A stretch of DNA of 23,816 nucleotides from a virus: positions 1 through 23,816 of the IMG/VR virus record IMGVR_UViG_3300005918_001140; one strand, 5' to 3'. Of the stretch, positions 11,931 to 20,577 are shown in pieces. Position 1 is the stretch's first letter, and each line of letters opens with the position of its first letter. Below the pieces are notes generated by a model. The model was not told where the DNA came from, made no database searches, and saw only the letters and a list, made by a program, of their open reading frames with translations. A program made the translations under genes and the position numbers.

Positions 11931-14900
11931 ATGAAAATAAATGAGATAGAAGCGATAAAAATGAAGTTACTCGGCGTCCTAGATGACCCCGAATTCGTAA
12001 ATGATTTATTTAGAGAATATAAAGGACGAGAAGGTGAAATCTCTCAGATTATAAATGAATCATTTGAAGAGATTGTTGAGATGTCAAATCCATTTAGATA
12101 TGAAATGGTTAGCCCTGAAACATTCCTAGATGACCCATATTATTGTGGGATAAATCCAGAAAGTGGTGTCGGTGTTTGTGAATCGATATATCCACAACTA
12201 AGAAAGGATTTCATAAACATCCATAGCCCAGATTCAGTTATATCCGAAGTGGTATTAACTGGTTCAATTGGATGGGGAAAATCATTTTTCATGCAACTTG
12301 GAGTATTGTGGCAACTCTACTATCTGGCTTGTCTGAAATATCCCCAGAGATATTACCGATTGGCTCCCAGTACTCCCATAGGTATAATCATTATATCTGT
12401 TACAGAGAGACAAGGTAAAAAGAACATTTTTGCCACTGTTAAAGATATGATACGCATGATACCTTTTTTTCAAGAGAACTTCATGTTTGATGAAAAGAAA
12501 TCAACTGACTCATTAATATTCCCCAATAAGATTGAATTATTTCCAGCATCTTCTTCTCATTCGTCAAATATCGGTCTTAACCTATTTTCTGGCGCAATGG
12601 ATGAAGCAAACTTCTTCAAAAAGATTAAGAATTCTAAGCGTTCTGAAAATGGAACTGGTTTGTTTGATGAAGCGAAAACATTGTATAGAAGCTTGAGAAG
12701 ACGACTTGATTCTCGATTTTTGAAAAAGGGTAGACGTCCTGGAATTCTATACTTGGGTTCCTCAAGAGTATATCCAAACGATTTCACAACTGAGCATATT
12801 GACGAATTAGAATCAGCCATGAGAAAGACAGGAAATAAATCTGCACATATCATGGATTATAACCAGTGGAAAGTAAATCGTGATGCATATTCAAAACAAG
12901 AATTCCGAGTTGAAATTGGTGAACTGAATAGAAGAAGTAGAATTCTGAATGAATTTGAGAAGCCGAAAGGTAAAGTGGTTATCAATGTTCCAATGGATTT
13001 CTATGACGCATTTGAGAGAGATATTGAGAATGCTATAAGAGATATCGCTGGACTTGGTGTTCATGCTATTCAGCCATTCATCGGTAATAAAGATAAGATT
13101 ATGGAAATGTTTGATGAAGGTCTCCAAAGCATTTTCAGCGTTGAACAAGCAACACTTTCACCGAAATCAGAATTCTTAGTTAGAGAATTCATTCGTAAGA
13201 CCTGCACCAATCCAGATGTTCCAAGGTATAGTGGAATGGATATCGGGATAACGAAAGATAGGTTTGGTTTTGCTGTTGGTTATATTGAGGGATATGCCGA
13301 TATGAAACGTGAATTATTCAATGACGAAACTCAGAAAATGGAAAGTTATACTGAGAGATTACCAAAAATAGTTGTTGAATTGTTATTGGAAATTGTTCCA
13401 GAGAAAGAATTTGGTGAGGTTGAGATAGCACGAGTCAGGTATCTAATCTTCCAATTGATAAAGAAGCTGTATAGAGTTCGTAGAGCAAGCTGTGATGGGT
13501 TCCAATCAAAGGATATGCAACAACAAATGAAACGAAATGGAATCAATATGGTATATGTTTCCATGGATAGAACGCCAGAGCCATACGAAACATTCAGAAC
13601 AGCATTGTATGAAGGTAGAATTCGTTCCGTATATCATCCAAAACTCGAAATTGAACTCAATGAACTTGAGAGAGATTATAGTAGAAATAAAATTGACCAT
13701 CCACCAACTGGATGTTTCTTGGGTGAAACTAAAATAAAATTACTTAATGGCAAGCATGTAAAAATTAAAGAATTGGTCGGGAAGTCAAATGTTGAGTTAT
13801 ATGGTTGTAAATCCGATGGTGAAATAATTCCAACAATTGCTAAAAAGATATGGAAAACTAAAGAAGTTGTAGATTATTTACAAATTACGTTAGATAATGG
13901 GGAAATTGTAAAATGCACACCAGAACATAAGTTTATGTTGCGTGATGGAACTTATAAAGAAGCTCAATATTTAAGCAATGTAGATTCATTGATGCCTCTA
14001 TACTCAAATTATGAGGGGAGTTTTTTAAATGGATATGAAAGATTTCAAAATAATAAAACCAAGAAGCAGGTATTTACACATTCAATGGTTGATAGATATT
14101 ATAATGGTAAGCGAGATTCAGACGATGTAGTGGTTCATCACTATGATATAAACCCAAAGAATAATAGTAGTATAAATCTCAAACGGATGACCAGAGAAGA
14201 CCATGCTAGAGTTCACAGTCTATTAAACGAACTCGGAAATAAACCAGAAAATATTGCAAGGCGAGTAAAAACATTAAAACGAAATACTAGAATTCGTGCT
14301 GGTATCGACCCAGATTCAAAATTAGCACCATGGGAAATTCGTTTAAAAGATAGTAAAATGAATCCAGCGCAAGTAAGTAAACACTTAACCAAAATTTCTA
14401 GGACATCAAATAGAAGAAAATTGTCAAGGGCGCAAGCAAATAAAGTAAATTCTGGCTATTGGCAAAGCGAAGAGGGTAAACTGCGAAGACAGGAACTATC
14501 AAAAACGCAATTAAAGGAGGCTCTTGCCAAAAGAATACAGCGAGAAGATGACCGCTGGTTATCCAAATTTGATACATCTTTAGAATATAAAGGTATTACT
14601 GAAATTTACAAAATTTATGGTGGTGGTAATGTTGCTGTCAAACGTCGACTAAAATCAATTGGTTATATAATCAATATAGGATATAAGCACAATCACAAGA
14701 TTGTAAAAATCGAAAAAATCCATTCAAAAACCCCAATCCCAGTTTATGATATAGAAGTTCCAGTGAGTAATAACTTTGCATTATCGGCTGGTATATTCGT
14801 TCACAACTCAAAAGATATGGCTGATGCCGTTGCTTCTATGGTATATAATATGCATGTTGATCCAGTTTATAGCACAAGTGACTTAATGCCGAGTATAATG

Positions 14901-14993
14901 GGAACTGAGGGCGAAGATGGAGCTACACAACATCATGAATTTAGTGACGACCCAGAAATTGAAGCATTTGAACGAGAAATTCGTGGGATGTAA
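11931..14993 (+). CDS. terL: Terminase large subunit, intein-containing
   Basis: The terminase is the ATPase motor and nuclease that packages DNA into proheads. The 1020-residue precursor contains a 365-residue intein (595-959), leaving 655 residues. ATPase: Walker A-like GSIGWGKS (111-118) and Walker B AMDEANF with D224-E225. RNase H-like nuclease: first acid in SGMDIG (D437), second in SCDGFQ (D522), and the conserved G-SKDMADAV motif that forms when G594 is joined to S960 (acids D962/D965). The start at 11931 has no Shine-Dalgarno and sits at the predicted transcript start; M11 (11961) is an alternative but also lacks a clear site. It opens the rightward structural arm. Confidence 0.93.
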   Translation: MKINEIEAIKMKLLGVLDDPEFVNDLFREYKGREGEISQIINESFEEIVEMSNPFRYEMVSPETFLDDPYYCGINPESGVGVCESIYPQLRKDFINIHSPDSVISEVVLTGSIGWGKSFFMQLGVLWQLYYLACLKYPQRYYRLAPSTPIGIIIISVTERQGKKNIFATVKDMIRMIPFFQENFMFDEKKSTDSLIFPNKIELFPASSSHSSNIGLNLFSGAMDEANFFKKIKNSKRSENGTGLFDEAKTLYRSLRRRLDSRFLKKGRRPGILYLGSSRVYPNDFTTEHIDELESAMRKTGNKSAHIMDYNQWKVNRDAYSKQEFRVEIGELNRRSRILNEFEKPKGKVVINVPMDFYDAFERDIENAIRDIAGLGVHAIQPFIGNKDKIMEMFDEGLQSIFSVEQATLSPKSEFLVREFIRKTCTNPDVPRYSGMDIGITKDRFGFAVGYIEGYADMKRELFNDETQKMESYTERLPKIVVELLLEIVPEKEFGEVEIARVRYLIFQLIKKLYRVRRASCDGFQSKDMQQQMKRNGINMVYVSMDRTPEPYETFRTALYEGRIRSVYHPKLEIELNELERDYSRNKIDHPPTGCFLGETKIKLLNGKHVKIKELVGKSNVELYGCKSDGEIIPTIAKKIWKTKEVVDYLQITLDNGEIVKCTPEHKFMLRDGTYKEAQYLSNVDSLMPLYSNYEGSFLNGYERFQNNKTKKQVFTHSMVDRYYNGKRDSDDVVVHHYDINPKNNSSINLKRMTREDHARVHSLLNELGNKPENIARRVKTLKRNTRIRAGIDPDSKLAPWEIRLKDSKMNPAQVSKHLTKISRTSNRRKLSRAQANKVNSGYWQSEEGKLRRQELSKTQLKEALAKRIQREDDRWLSKFDTSLEYKGITEIYKIYGGGNVAVKRRLKSIGYIINIGYKHNHKIVKIEKIHSKTPIPVYDIEVPVSNNFALSAGIFVHNSKDMADAVASMVYNMHVDPVYSTSDLMPSIMGTEGEDGATQHHEFSDDPEIEAFEREIRGM
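13713..14807 (+). mobile_element. HNH intein in terL (365 aa)
   Basis: Block A begins at Cys595 (CFLGETKIKLLNG). Block B is VKCTPEHKF with T663 and H666. The endonuclease is an HNH type: VVVHHYDINPKNNSSINL (about 733-750) followed by EDHARVH. A basic region with a helical DNA-binding segment (GITEIYKIYGGGNVAVKRRL) follows. The C-terminal blocks are NHKIVKIEKI, VYDIEVP and IFVHN959, ahead of Ser960. This is a canonical class with Cys1, His-Asn end and Ser+1. Excision joins DHPPTG to SKDMADAV. Confidence 0.93.
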
Positions 14994-14997
14994 GGAA

Positions 14998-15026
14998 TTG
15001 CAAAGTAGTTAATATTGGTGTATAAT
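14998..15026 (+). promoter_or_regulatory. Promoter for portal and head genes
   Basis: TTGCAA (14998-15003), 17 bases, TATAAT (15021-15026), in the 65-base gap between terL and the portal gene, followed by AAAGGAT before ATG 15059. The TTGCA -35 box recurs in the two other rightward promoters at 20498 and 22041, unlike the TTGACA of the leftward arm. Confidence 0.75.
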
Positions 15027-15058
15027 ATTACCTGAATACGATTAAAGGATGTAATCAT

Positions 15059-16687
15059 ATGAGCATATTAAATAAAATTGCAGGAGTTCTTGGCTACGAA
15101 GAAAAGAAATCCGTTTCAGTAGACGACCCAACGCCACGACCAAGTGACGTTGTATCGGATGAAGATAATTACCCCGAAAGTGCGAAACAGCATGATTATT
15201 GGGGAACTAAAGTTCAAAAGACATTATATATAGATTCTAGCGATAAACTTCGTTATGAAGAATTTGACAAGATGGATAACGAAATGCCTGAGATTTCTTC
15301 TGCTTTAGATATAAATGCAGATTTCATCATATATCCGAACTCATATGATAAAACAAAAGTATTCAAAGTTAAGAGTACGGATAAAAAAGCTCAAAATATT
15401 ATAGATGAAGTAGATGCAAGAATATCCATGCAAGAACAGCTATATGCTCAAGTTAGAGCTATGTTGAAGTATGGTGATAATGTAGAAGAACTAGTTGTAG
15501 ATGTATCAGGAAAACAATTCTTGGGATTTAGAAATATTCCAGTTAGAACTATAGTTCCTGTAATGAATGATGGTTTCCCATCATCAAGCCCATATATGCT
15601 ACAACATATTGAAGGTAAAACAATTGCTTCGTTGGATAATGATGAAGTATTTCATTTATCTCTAAGCACTTACAGAAAGCGATATTCTGCTCATGGTAAA
15701 GGTGTTTCCATGATAGAGAAAAGTAGATTGTCTTATAGACAGATTCTACTTATGGAAGAAGGAATGATGATTTCCAGACTTTCAAGAGCTAATCAGAATT
15801 ATGCCATGATTGTTGATGTTGGTGAACTACAAGGCGTTGAAGCATTAAACTTCTTGGATAAATATAAATCAAGAGTTATGCGCCGTAAATATATCGATAA
15901 TAAGACAGGTAGATGGAAATGGAAATATAACCCACTTTCAGTTATCGAAGATATCATGGTTCCAACAAGAGCAGGTTCAGGTGGTAACGTAATTCCATTG
16001 AATAATAACTCTGCAGTTGGTAAAAACATTGAAGATGTAATGTATTATCAGGATAAATTCATTTATTCAACTGGAACACCTAAGCTATTAATCGGTAAAG
16101 AATTAGACATTAATGCTAAGAGTACGTCAGATGTTCAAATGAGTACTTTCCTCAGAAGAATTAGAAGATTTCAAACTATCATTTCCCCACCAATTAAATT
16201 GCTATATAAGCACATTTTAAAGATTGAGGGAATGAATGTTGACCTAGCATCACTCAATATTGAATGGGCTTCTAACTCAACAATAGACCAAGAGCGAATA
16301 TACATCATTGAGAAACTTAAAGCCGAAGTTGCAAAAATATTAAAGGTTGATTTGAAAGTAGTTGATGATATTTATATTTATACAACTCTAATGGGTATGA
16401 GCGAAGATGAAGCCAAAGCAATGAAGCTTAGAATGGATGATGTAAGGGAAGATGAAGCTGATAAAGCCCTTGATATGGCAAACTCACTTAACACAATCAA
16501 TCCAAATGATAAGGATGAAGAGAAGCCTCCAACAAAGGAAGAATCAATCGCAATCATTAAAGAGAAGTTAACTGAAAGTGAATTTGCTGAATGGGAAAAG
16601 ATGAACGAAATCGTTGAGAATAACCCAGTCATCGGCAAAATGATGTTTGAATTGATAGAATTATCTCAGGCGAAAATCGGAGAATAA
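15059..16687 (+). CDS. Portal protein (T4 gp20-like)
   Basis: The portal forms the dodecameric DNA channel at the special head vertex. The 542-residue protein follows terL directly and has features of the gp20 family: an N-terminal arm, a YEEFDKMDNEMPEISSALD helix, the segment VIEDIMVPTRAGSGGNVIPL (close to the gp20 'ED-x-x-L-P-x-x-x-x-G-x-G-T-x-V-x-x-L-P' stretch), then YYQDKFIYSTGTPKLLIG and a long C-terminal helical, acidic region (MSEDEAKAMKLRMDD...). Length matches gp20 (about 520). AAAGGA precedes the ATG. It interacts with terminase during packaging and with the scaffold during assembly. Confidence 0.9.
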   Translation: MSILNKIAGVLGYEEKKSVSVDDPTPRPSDVVSDEDNYPESAKQHDYWGTKVQKTLYIDSSDKLRYEEFDKMDNEMPEISSALDINADFIIYPNSYDKTKVFKVKSTDKKAQNIIDEVDARISMQEQLYAQVRAMLKYGDNVEELVVDVSGKQFLGFRNIPVRTIVPVMNDGFPSSSPYMLQHIEGKTIASLDNDEVFHLSLSTYRKRYSAHGKGVSMIEKSRLSYRQILLMEEGMMISRLSRANQNYAMIVDVGELQGVEALNFLDKYKSRVMRRKYIDNKTGRWKWKYNPLSVIEDIMVPTRAGSGGNVIPLNNNSAVGKNIEDVMYYQDKFIYSTGTPKLLIGKELDINAKSTSDVQMSTFLRRIRRFQTIISPPIKLLYKHILKIEGMNVDLASLNIEWASNSTIDQERIYIIEKLKAEVAKILKVDLKVVDDIYIYTTLMGMSEDEAKAMKLRMDDVREDEADKALDMANSLNTINPNDKDEEKPPTKEESIAIIKEKLTESEFAEWEKMNEIVENNPVIGKMMFELIELSQAKIGE

Positions 16688-16688
16688 T

Positions 16689-17801
16689 GTGGATATCTTA
16701 GATTACATAGAAGCAAAGTTTTCAAAAAATATGCTCAAGAAGAATAAAGGTATTGATATTCCAATCAATACTAATGTGAAAAGTAAAGCTTCTATAATCG
16801 GTGACTTCTTTCGAACGAAGAAGTCTTATAGAAAAGAACTTGAAAGAAACTTCTCCGCGTTTAAGACAAATACCATCGATAGGGATGAGTTCTTGTCTTT
16901 GCAACGAGAAGCAATTTCAAACAACTTTAAACAGGCATTCTTATTGGGAAAGCAATTTAGTGATGAAGATGCAACCAAATTATCCGAAGATGAAAACCGT
17001 TCGATTGGTTATCAAGTCGGTAAAGAAATGCAATTCATGAATACGTTCTCAAAAGATATCATGAATGGAACTGGTAAGATGGATTATAGTAGAAGACTTA
17101 AAATGTATTCAGATAGTCTAAAGCCAATGTTCATCTTTGGAAAGATTGTATATCTCCCAGAAGATGTTCAAATCTACTGGAAGCTTGGTATAACCGATAA
17201 ACACTGTATAGATTGCCTTACATTCGCAATGAATAGCCCATATGGTAAAAAGGATTTACCAACGGTACCACAGGCAGGGAATACAGCTTGTTTATCAAAT
17301 TGTCTATGTCAGTTAGAATTCAAAATAGAAGATTATGACAATAAGTATGAAAACTTTCTATTAGATAAGTATATGCCTAGTAGAAAAGAGATACCCGATG
17401 AAATGGAAATTGATAGATTAATTGAGGTCAGTTCTCTATTCTATAGATATCGGGGATTGTATGCGATAACTAACAATGCTACATATCTTGTATATGCTAA
17501 GAAATTTAAGCTGGAATACTCAGATACAATTCATACAAATAATTATGCAGTTTCTTCACGACTTCCAATTGCTAAGTATGTAGCTGAAATCAAGCTATTC
17601 GCTTCCAATGAGCATTTCGAAGTCGCTGTTGATGGGTTTACCCCGAAGGATTTTCTTTCGGTTTTTGATAACGGTCGGCAATTTTACGGAGAGGTAATAT
17701 CTTCAAATGGTATGTATGTGAAGGTTAAAGACATATCGGGTAAGGTTGTTGATATTGATATAATGAGTGCGATACTGTTTAAATTGAAGGACAATAAATG
17801 A
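16689..17801 (+). CDS. MuF-like minor head protein with zinc-type cysteines, GTG start
   Basis: A GTG at 16689, one base after the portal stop, follows GGAGA with a suitable spacer. Residues of about 165-210 contain WKLGITDKHCIDC, a PYGKKDLPTVPQAGNT segment and ACLSNCLC (Cys173, 176, 201, 205, 207), the pattern seen in minor head/MuF-type proteins encoded right after the portal (a W...D...C-x-x-C loop, then P-x-x-G-x-T-x-C-x-x-x-C-x-C). The C-terminal third (about 290-370) is rich in beta strands and could be a small barrel. It is likely a few-copy protein inside or at the portal vertex. Confidence in the MuF relation is moderate. Confidence 0.7.
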   Translation: MDILDYIEAKFSKNMLKKNKGIDIPINTNVKSKASIIGDFFRTKKSYRKELERNFSAFKTNTIDRDEFLSLQREAISNNFKQAFLLGKQFSDEDATKLSEDENRSIGYQVGKEMQFMNTFSKDIMNGTGKMDYSRRLKMYSDSLKPMFIFGKIVYLPEDVQIYWKLGITDKHCIDCLTFAMNSPYGKKDLPTVPQAGNTACLSNCLCQLEFKIEDYDNKYENFLLDKYMPSRKEIPDEMEIDRLIEVSSLFYRYRGLYAITNNATYLVYAKKFKLEYSDTIHTNNYAVSSRLPIAKYVAEIKLFASNEHFEVAVDGFTPKDFLSVFDNGRQFYGEVISSNGMYVKVKDISGKVVDIDIMSAILFKLKDNK

Positions 17802-17802
17802 A

Positions 17803-17943
17803 ATGAAAGCAATTAAAATCACGTTAAAGCGTTCAGGGTTTACAAATAAGCAAATAAATGAATGGGAAGTGCATTATAACACTGCTCTTGAGCTTAAAAT
17901 ACCATACCCACACTATTACGCATTATTTAAAACAGTTCATTGA
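17803..17943 (+). CDS. Hypothetical 46-aa protein
   Basis: ATG 17803 follows the MuF-like stop by one base, with AAGGA about 11 bases upstream. The product starts MKAIKITLKRSGFTNKQINE and looks like a short basic strand-helix peptide ending in PYPHYYALFKTVH. It has no recognised family. It fills the gap before the prohead protease and belongs to the head operon. Confidence 0.6.
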   Translation: MKAIKITLKRSGFTNKQINEWEVHYNTALELKIPYPHYYALFKTVH

Positions 17944-17990
17944 CATTCAGTCACACATTCATTTATAGTAAATACAACAGGAGTTCGATT

Positions 17991-19256
17991 ATGAATAAAA
18001 AGTTAGTACACGAAATCAATTGGCATGGAACCGACCACAAAGTCGAGACCAAGCAACTTGAAGACGGTACCAAAAAACTGAGTTATATCATTTCTGGTGC
18101 TTTCATGCAAGCAGATACTCCGAACAGAAATAATCGTGTATATCCCAAGGAAGTAGCAAATGAAGCTATTGCCAAATTAAGACCAATGGTGGAAGAAGGG
18201 CGTATAAGAATGCTCGTTGACCATCCTGGCTTTTTTGATGGTGGCCCTTCTTTGTTAAAGTCTGGTGCTATACTTAAAGAGATTACGGATGTTCAGGAAG
18301 ATGGGTTTGCATATTATAAAGCTAAGATACTTAACAATGAATCTGCTAAGGTGTTGAAAGACATTTTAGATGAAGGTGGAAAAATTGGTGTTTCTACTAG
18401 AGGGTATGGTTATGGTATCGATAAAGAGGTAGAAGGTCACGAAGGTACTTTTGAAGTAATTAGTGATTTTGAACTTAATTCAGTTGATTTCGTAGACGAC
18501 CCCTCGGTTCTCGACACAGAGAAATACATGCACATCGAATCTAATATAAGGAGTAAACTTACTATGTTTAAAACAGTAGAAGAACTAAGAACTGCTTTGC
18601 CAAACTTGGTTAAACAGCTTGTAGATTCAACTACACTTGAATTGAATACTGAATTCGACAAAAAGATTGAAGAAATGAAAGCTACTCTCGAAGAAAAGAC
18701 TTCTCTCGTAGAAGCTAAAACTGCTCTTTTTGACAGTCTCATTGAAAAAATCAAAGAAATCAGTCCTGACAAATTCAAAGTTGTTGAAGAAAGCGCAATC
18801 GTTACTGAAAGAGATGCTGAAATTGTTAAGATTACCGCATCATTAACAGAGGCTATTGCTAATCTTGATAGTTCTAAGCTTGAGCTTAAAACAATCCAAG
18901 ATGACCACATTAAAGCTGTTAGAGAGGCATACATTGAGCAACTTAAAGCTACTGATGAAGCCTTCTTTAAATTCGAATCATTTGAAAATTGTTTTGAAAA
19001 TTGCATAACCAAAGACGAAGTAAAAAGCGTTTATGAAAGCAATTCCAAAATCGTTAAAGAAATGACAGAAAATTCTGGCAAGCCAGCTGATTCTAAGTCA
19101 AAACAAACTGAAGATAGCGCAGAGAAATCTGACAAAGATTCACTTTTGACCGAAGCTCAACTGATTGACTTTAACGGTAGAAATAAAGATAGACGCTCAA
19201 TGCGCCTACCTAACATGACAGAAGCCAAATACCTCGAAATGTTTGGTAAAAAATAA
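17991..19256 (+). CDS. Prohead protease fused to scaffold (T4 gp21-like)
   Basis: The start is ATG 17991, seven bases after AGGAG; upstream in-frame codons have no ribosome site. The N-terminal half (to about 190) is a gp21-like prohead serine protease: SGAFMQADTPNRNNRVYP substrate-binding block, catalytic His in LVDHPG (H78), catalytic Ser in GVSTRGYG (S135), and ELNSVDFVDDPS strand. The His-Ser spacing agrees with T4 gp21. The C-terminal half (about 192-421) is a long acidic coiled coil typical of scaffold, ending in a Ser/Lys-rich linker and a basic NMTEAKYLEMFG tail that may contact the capsid. An internal ribosome site probably gives a separate scaffold product. Confidence 0.88.
   Translation: MNKKLVHEINWHGTDHKVETKQLEDGTKKLSYIISGAFMQADTPNRNNRVYPKEVANEAIAKLRPMVEEGRIRMLVDHPGFFDGGPSLLKSGAILKEITDVQEDGFAYYKAKILNNESAKVLKDILDEGGKIGVSTRGYGYGIDKEVEGHEGTFEVISDFELNSVDFVDDPSVLDTEKYMHIESNIRSKLTMFKTVEELRTALPNLVKQLVDSTTLELNTEFDKKIEEMKATLEEKTSLVEAKTALFDSLIEKIKEISPDKFKVVEESAIVTERDAEIVKITASLTEAIANLDSSKLELKTIQDDHIKAVREAYIEQLKATDEAFFKFESFENCFENCITKDEVKSVYESNSKIVKEMTENSGKPADSKSKQTEDSAEKSDKDSLLTEAQLIDFNGRNKDRRSMRLPNMTEAKYLEMFGKK
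18564..19256 (+). CDS. Probable scaffold protein from an internal in-frame start
   Basis: Inside the protease gene, AAGGAG (18548-18553) lies ten bases before an in-frame ATG (18564), exactly at the junction between the protease domain and the coiled coil. Translation from it gives a 230-residue protein starting MFKTVEELRTALPNLVKQLV, essentially pure coiled coil plus tail. This is the arrangement of lambda C/Nu3 and other phages in which scaffold is nested in the protease gene. The product would be made in excess over the fused protease and be degraded during maturation. Confidence 0.65.
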   Translation: MFKTVEELRTALPNLVKQLVDSTTLELNTEFDKKIEEMKATLEEKTSLVEAKTALFDSLIEKIKEISPDKFKVVEESAIVTERDAEIVKITASLTEAIANLDSSKLELKTIQDDHIKAVREAYIEQLKATDEAFFKFESFENCFENCITKDEVKSVYESNSKIVKEMTENSGKPADSKSKQTEDSAEKSDKDSLLTEAQLIDFNGRNKDRRSMRLPNMTEAKYLEMFGKK

Positions 19257-19273
19257 GAAGGAGACCATTTGTA

Positions 19274-20437
19274 ATGAAAGTAACATTTACAGAACGAAAT
19301 GACATGCTTATGGACAAGTATGGACATCTTCTTGACGAAGCCAAACATTTCAGCGGAAGCCAAATGTTGAACGAGTTAGAAGAGAACAAAATGGCTGTCT
19401 TAATTGACAATGCTGTTCAAGGTGCTTGTAGAAAGCATGGACAAGACTACAATGAATTCACATTGAGAAGTCTTGATGAAGCAACGACAAAGCAAACAGA
19501 CACAGGCGATATCGCCTATACTGTGAAGCTTCAACTTGCAATGATTGGTCAAATCTATCCTAATATGATTTCCAGAGAATTCGTTTCTCTACAGCCAATC
19601 ACTCAACCAAACTATAAAATCTTTTATAACGATTTTAAACGTTCGGATGGAACATCACTTTCCTCAGATATTCACGCAAGACGTGAATATGCAAACAATG
19701 TTGAGTATGACCCAACATCACCAACAGATATCCAGACAGTTGACATGGAAGTTACATCGGAAGATGTTGCGGCCACAACTAAAAAGCTCAAGGGTAATGT
19801 AACTATAGAAGTTGAACAAGATTTACTTGCATATCATGGTATGAATGCAATGAGCCTTGTGACATCTAATATGGGTGCTGAACTAACTCGTGAGTGGGAT
19901 AGAACAATCATAGCTGATTTATTCTCTCTAGCTTCTGGTGGTACTGCATATTTCAATAAGAAACAACCTGTTGGAATTTCTTACGAAGAGCGCAAATTCT
20001 GGATGGAAACATTCTATGAATCAATCCTCGACGTTGATAACATGATTTTCAAAGCACGTTATCGTAGAACAAACTTCCTAATCGTTTCTGCTGATGAAGC
20101 TACATTCATGGCAAAAATGAAAGGTTTTGAAGCTTCGAACATCGCTTCTGATGCTCAAATAATCAAAACTGGTGGACGTTATTTCGCTGGAACACTCGCT
20201 AATCGTTGGAGAGTATACGTAGACCCATTCATCACAGGCGAAATGCTTGTTGGTTACAATGGTGCTGGTAACTGGTCTGAGACTGGTTATGTTTTCTCCC
20301 CTTACGAAATGGCTTATCTCACTGATGCTTTCACTAATCCTGATACATTAGTTAAGACAAGAGCTATTATGTCAAGAGCGGCCAGAAAATGTGTTATCCC
20401 TGGACTTTATGGTAAGGTTATCATAACTAATTCATAA
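19274..20437 (+). CDS. Major capsid protein (T4 gp23-like, HK97 fold)
   Basis: The 387-residue protein directly follows protease-scaffold, with AAGGAG ten bases before the ATG. Features match gp23-type capsid proteins: a charged N-terminal helix likely removed by the protease, the block MIGQIYPNMISREFVSLQPI...KIFY (gp23: 'P-x-L-I-x-x-x-x-G-V-Q-P'), an ELTREWDRTIIADL spine helix and the conserved C-terminal MSRAARKCVIPGLYGKVI. It is shorter than gp23 (521 residues), suggesting no insertion domain. A terminator follows, so it is probably the most strongly expressed gene here. Confidence 0.9.
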   Translation: MKVTFTERNDMLMDKYGHLLDEAKHFSGSQMLNELEENKMAVLIDNAVQGACRKHGQDYNEFTLRSLDEATTKQTDTGDIAYTVKLQLAMIGQIYPNMISREFVSLQPITQPNYKIFYNDFKRSDGTSLSSDIHARREYANNVEYDPTSPTDIQTVDMEVTSEDVAATTKKLKGNVTIEVEQDLLAYHGMNAMSLVTSNMGAELTREWDRTIIADLFSLASGGTAYFNKKQPVGISYEERKFWMETFYESILDVDNMIFKARYRRTNFLIVSADEATFMAKMKGFEASNIASDAQIIKTGGRYFAGTLANRWRVYVDPFITGEMLVGYNGAGNWSETGYVFSPYEMAYLTDAFTNPDTLVKTRAIMSRAARKCVIPGLYGKVIITNS

Positions 20438-20451
20438 TCTCTAAATTAAGA

Positions 20452-20485
20452 ACGGTGAGCTTTTAATTAGGCTCATCGTCTTTTA
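20452..20485 (+). terminator. Rho-independent terminator after the capsid gene
   Basis: ACGGTGAGC (20452-20460) pairs with GCTCATCGT (20471-20479) over nine pairs (one G-U) around a ten-base loop, followed by CTTTTAT. The T-run is short but the stem is strong. Confidence 0.68.
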
Positions 20486-20497
20486 TCGTCAGGCGGT

Positions 20498-20527
20498 TTG
20501 CAAAAATAACCCCGATTATGATAGAAT
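20498..20527 (+). promoter_or_regulatory. Promoter of the post-capsid gene
   Basis: TTGCAA (20498-20503), 18 bases, TAGAAT (20522-20527). The same layout occurs at 22041-22070, and the whole segment is homologous to it. It lies just after the capsid terminator and restarts transcription for the island of accessory genes. Confidence 0.6.
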
Positions 20528-20552
20528 GTTAAATAGTGTTACGGAAACATGA
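20499..20552 (+). pseudogene. Remnant of a second GT9 glycosyltransferase 3' end
   Basis: Read from 20499 this stretch encodes CKNNPDYDRMLNSVTET and stops. The intact glycosyltransferase ends CMNKFNYDRILNSVMEK..., so the fragment matches residue by residue (C-x-N-x-x-x-YDR-x-LNSV). DNA identity continues past the stop into the ribosome site and the first codons of the next gene. There is no start, ribosome site or frame for the rest of a glycosyltransferase: it is a decayed 3' end left by duplication and deletion. Confidence 0.75.
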
Positions 20553-20577
20553 AATCAATATTAAAGGATATAAAAAA

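Noticed and set aside
18437-19012. 191-codon minus-strand frame
   Set aside because: Antisense of the scaffold coiled coil; low-complexity Ser/Leu composition, no ribosome site, and all neighbouring genes are on the plus strand.
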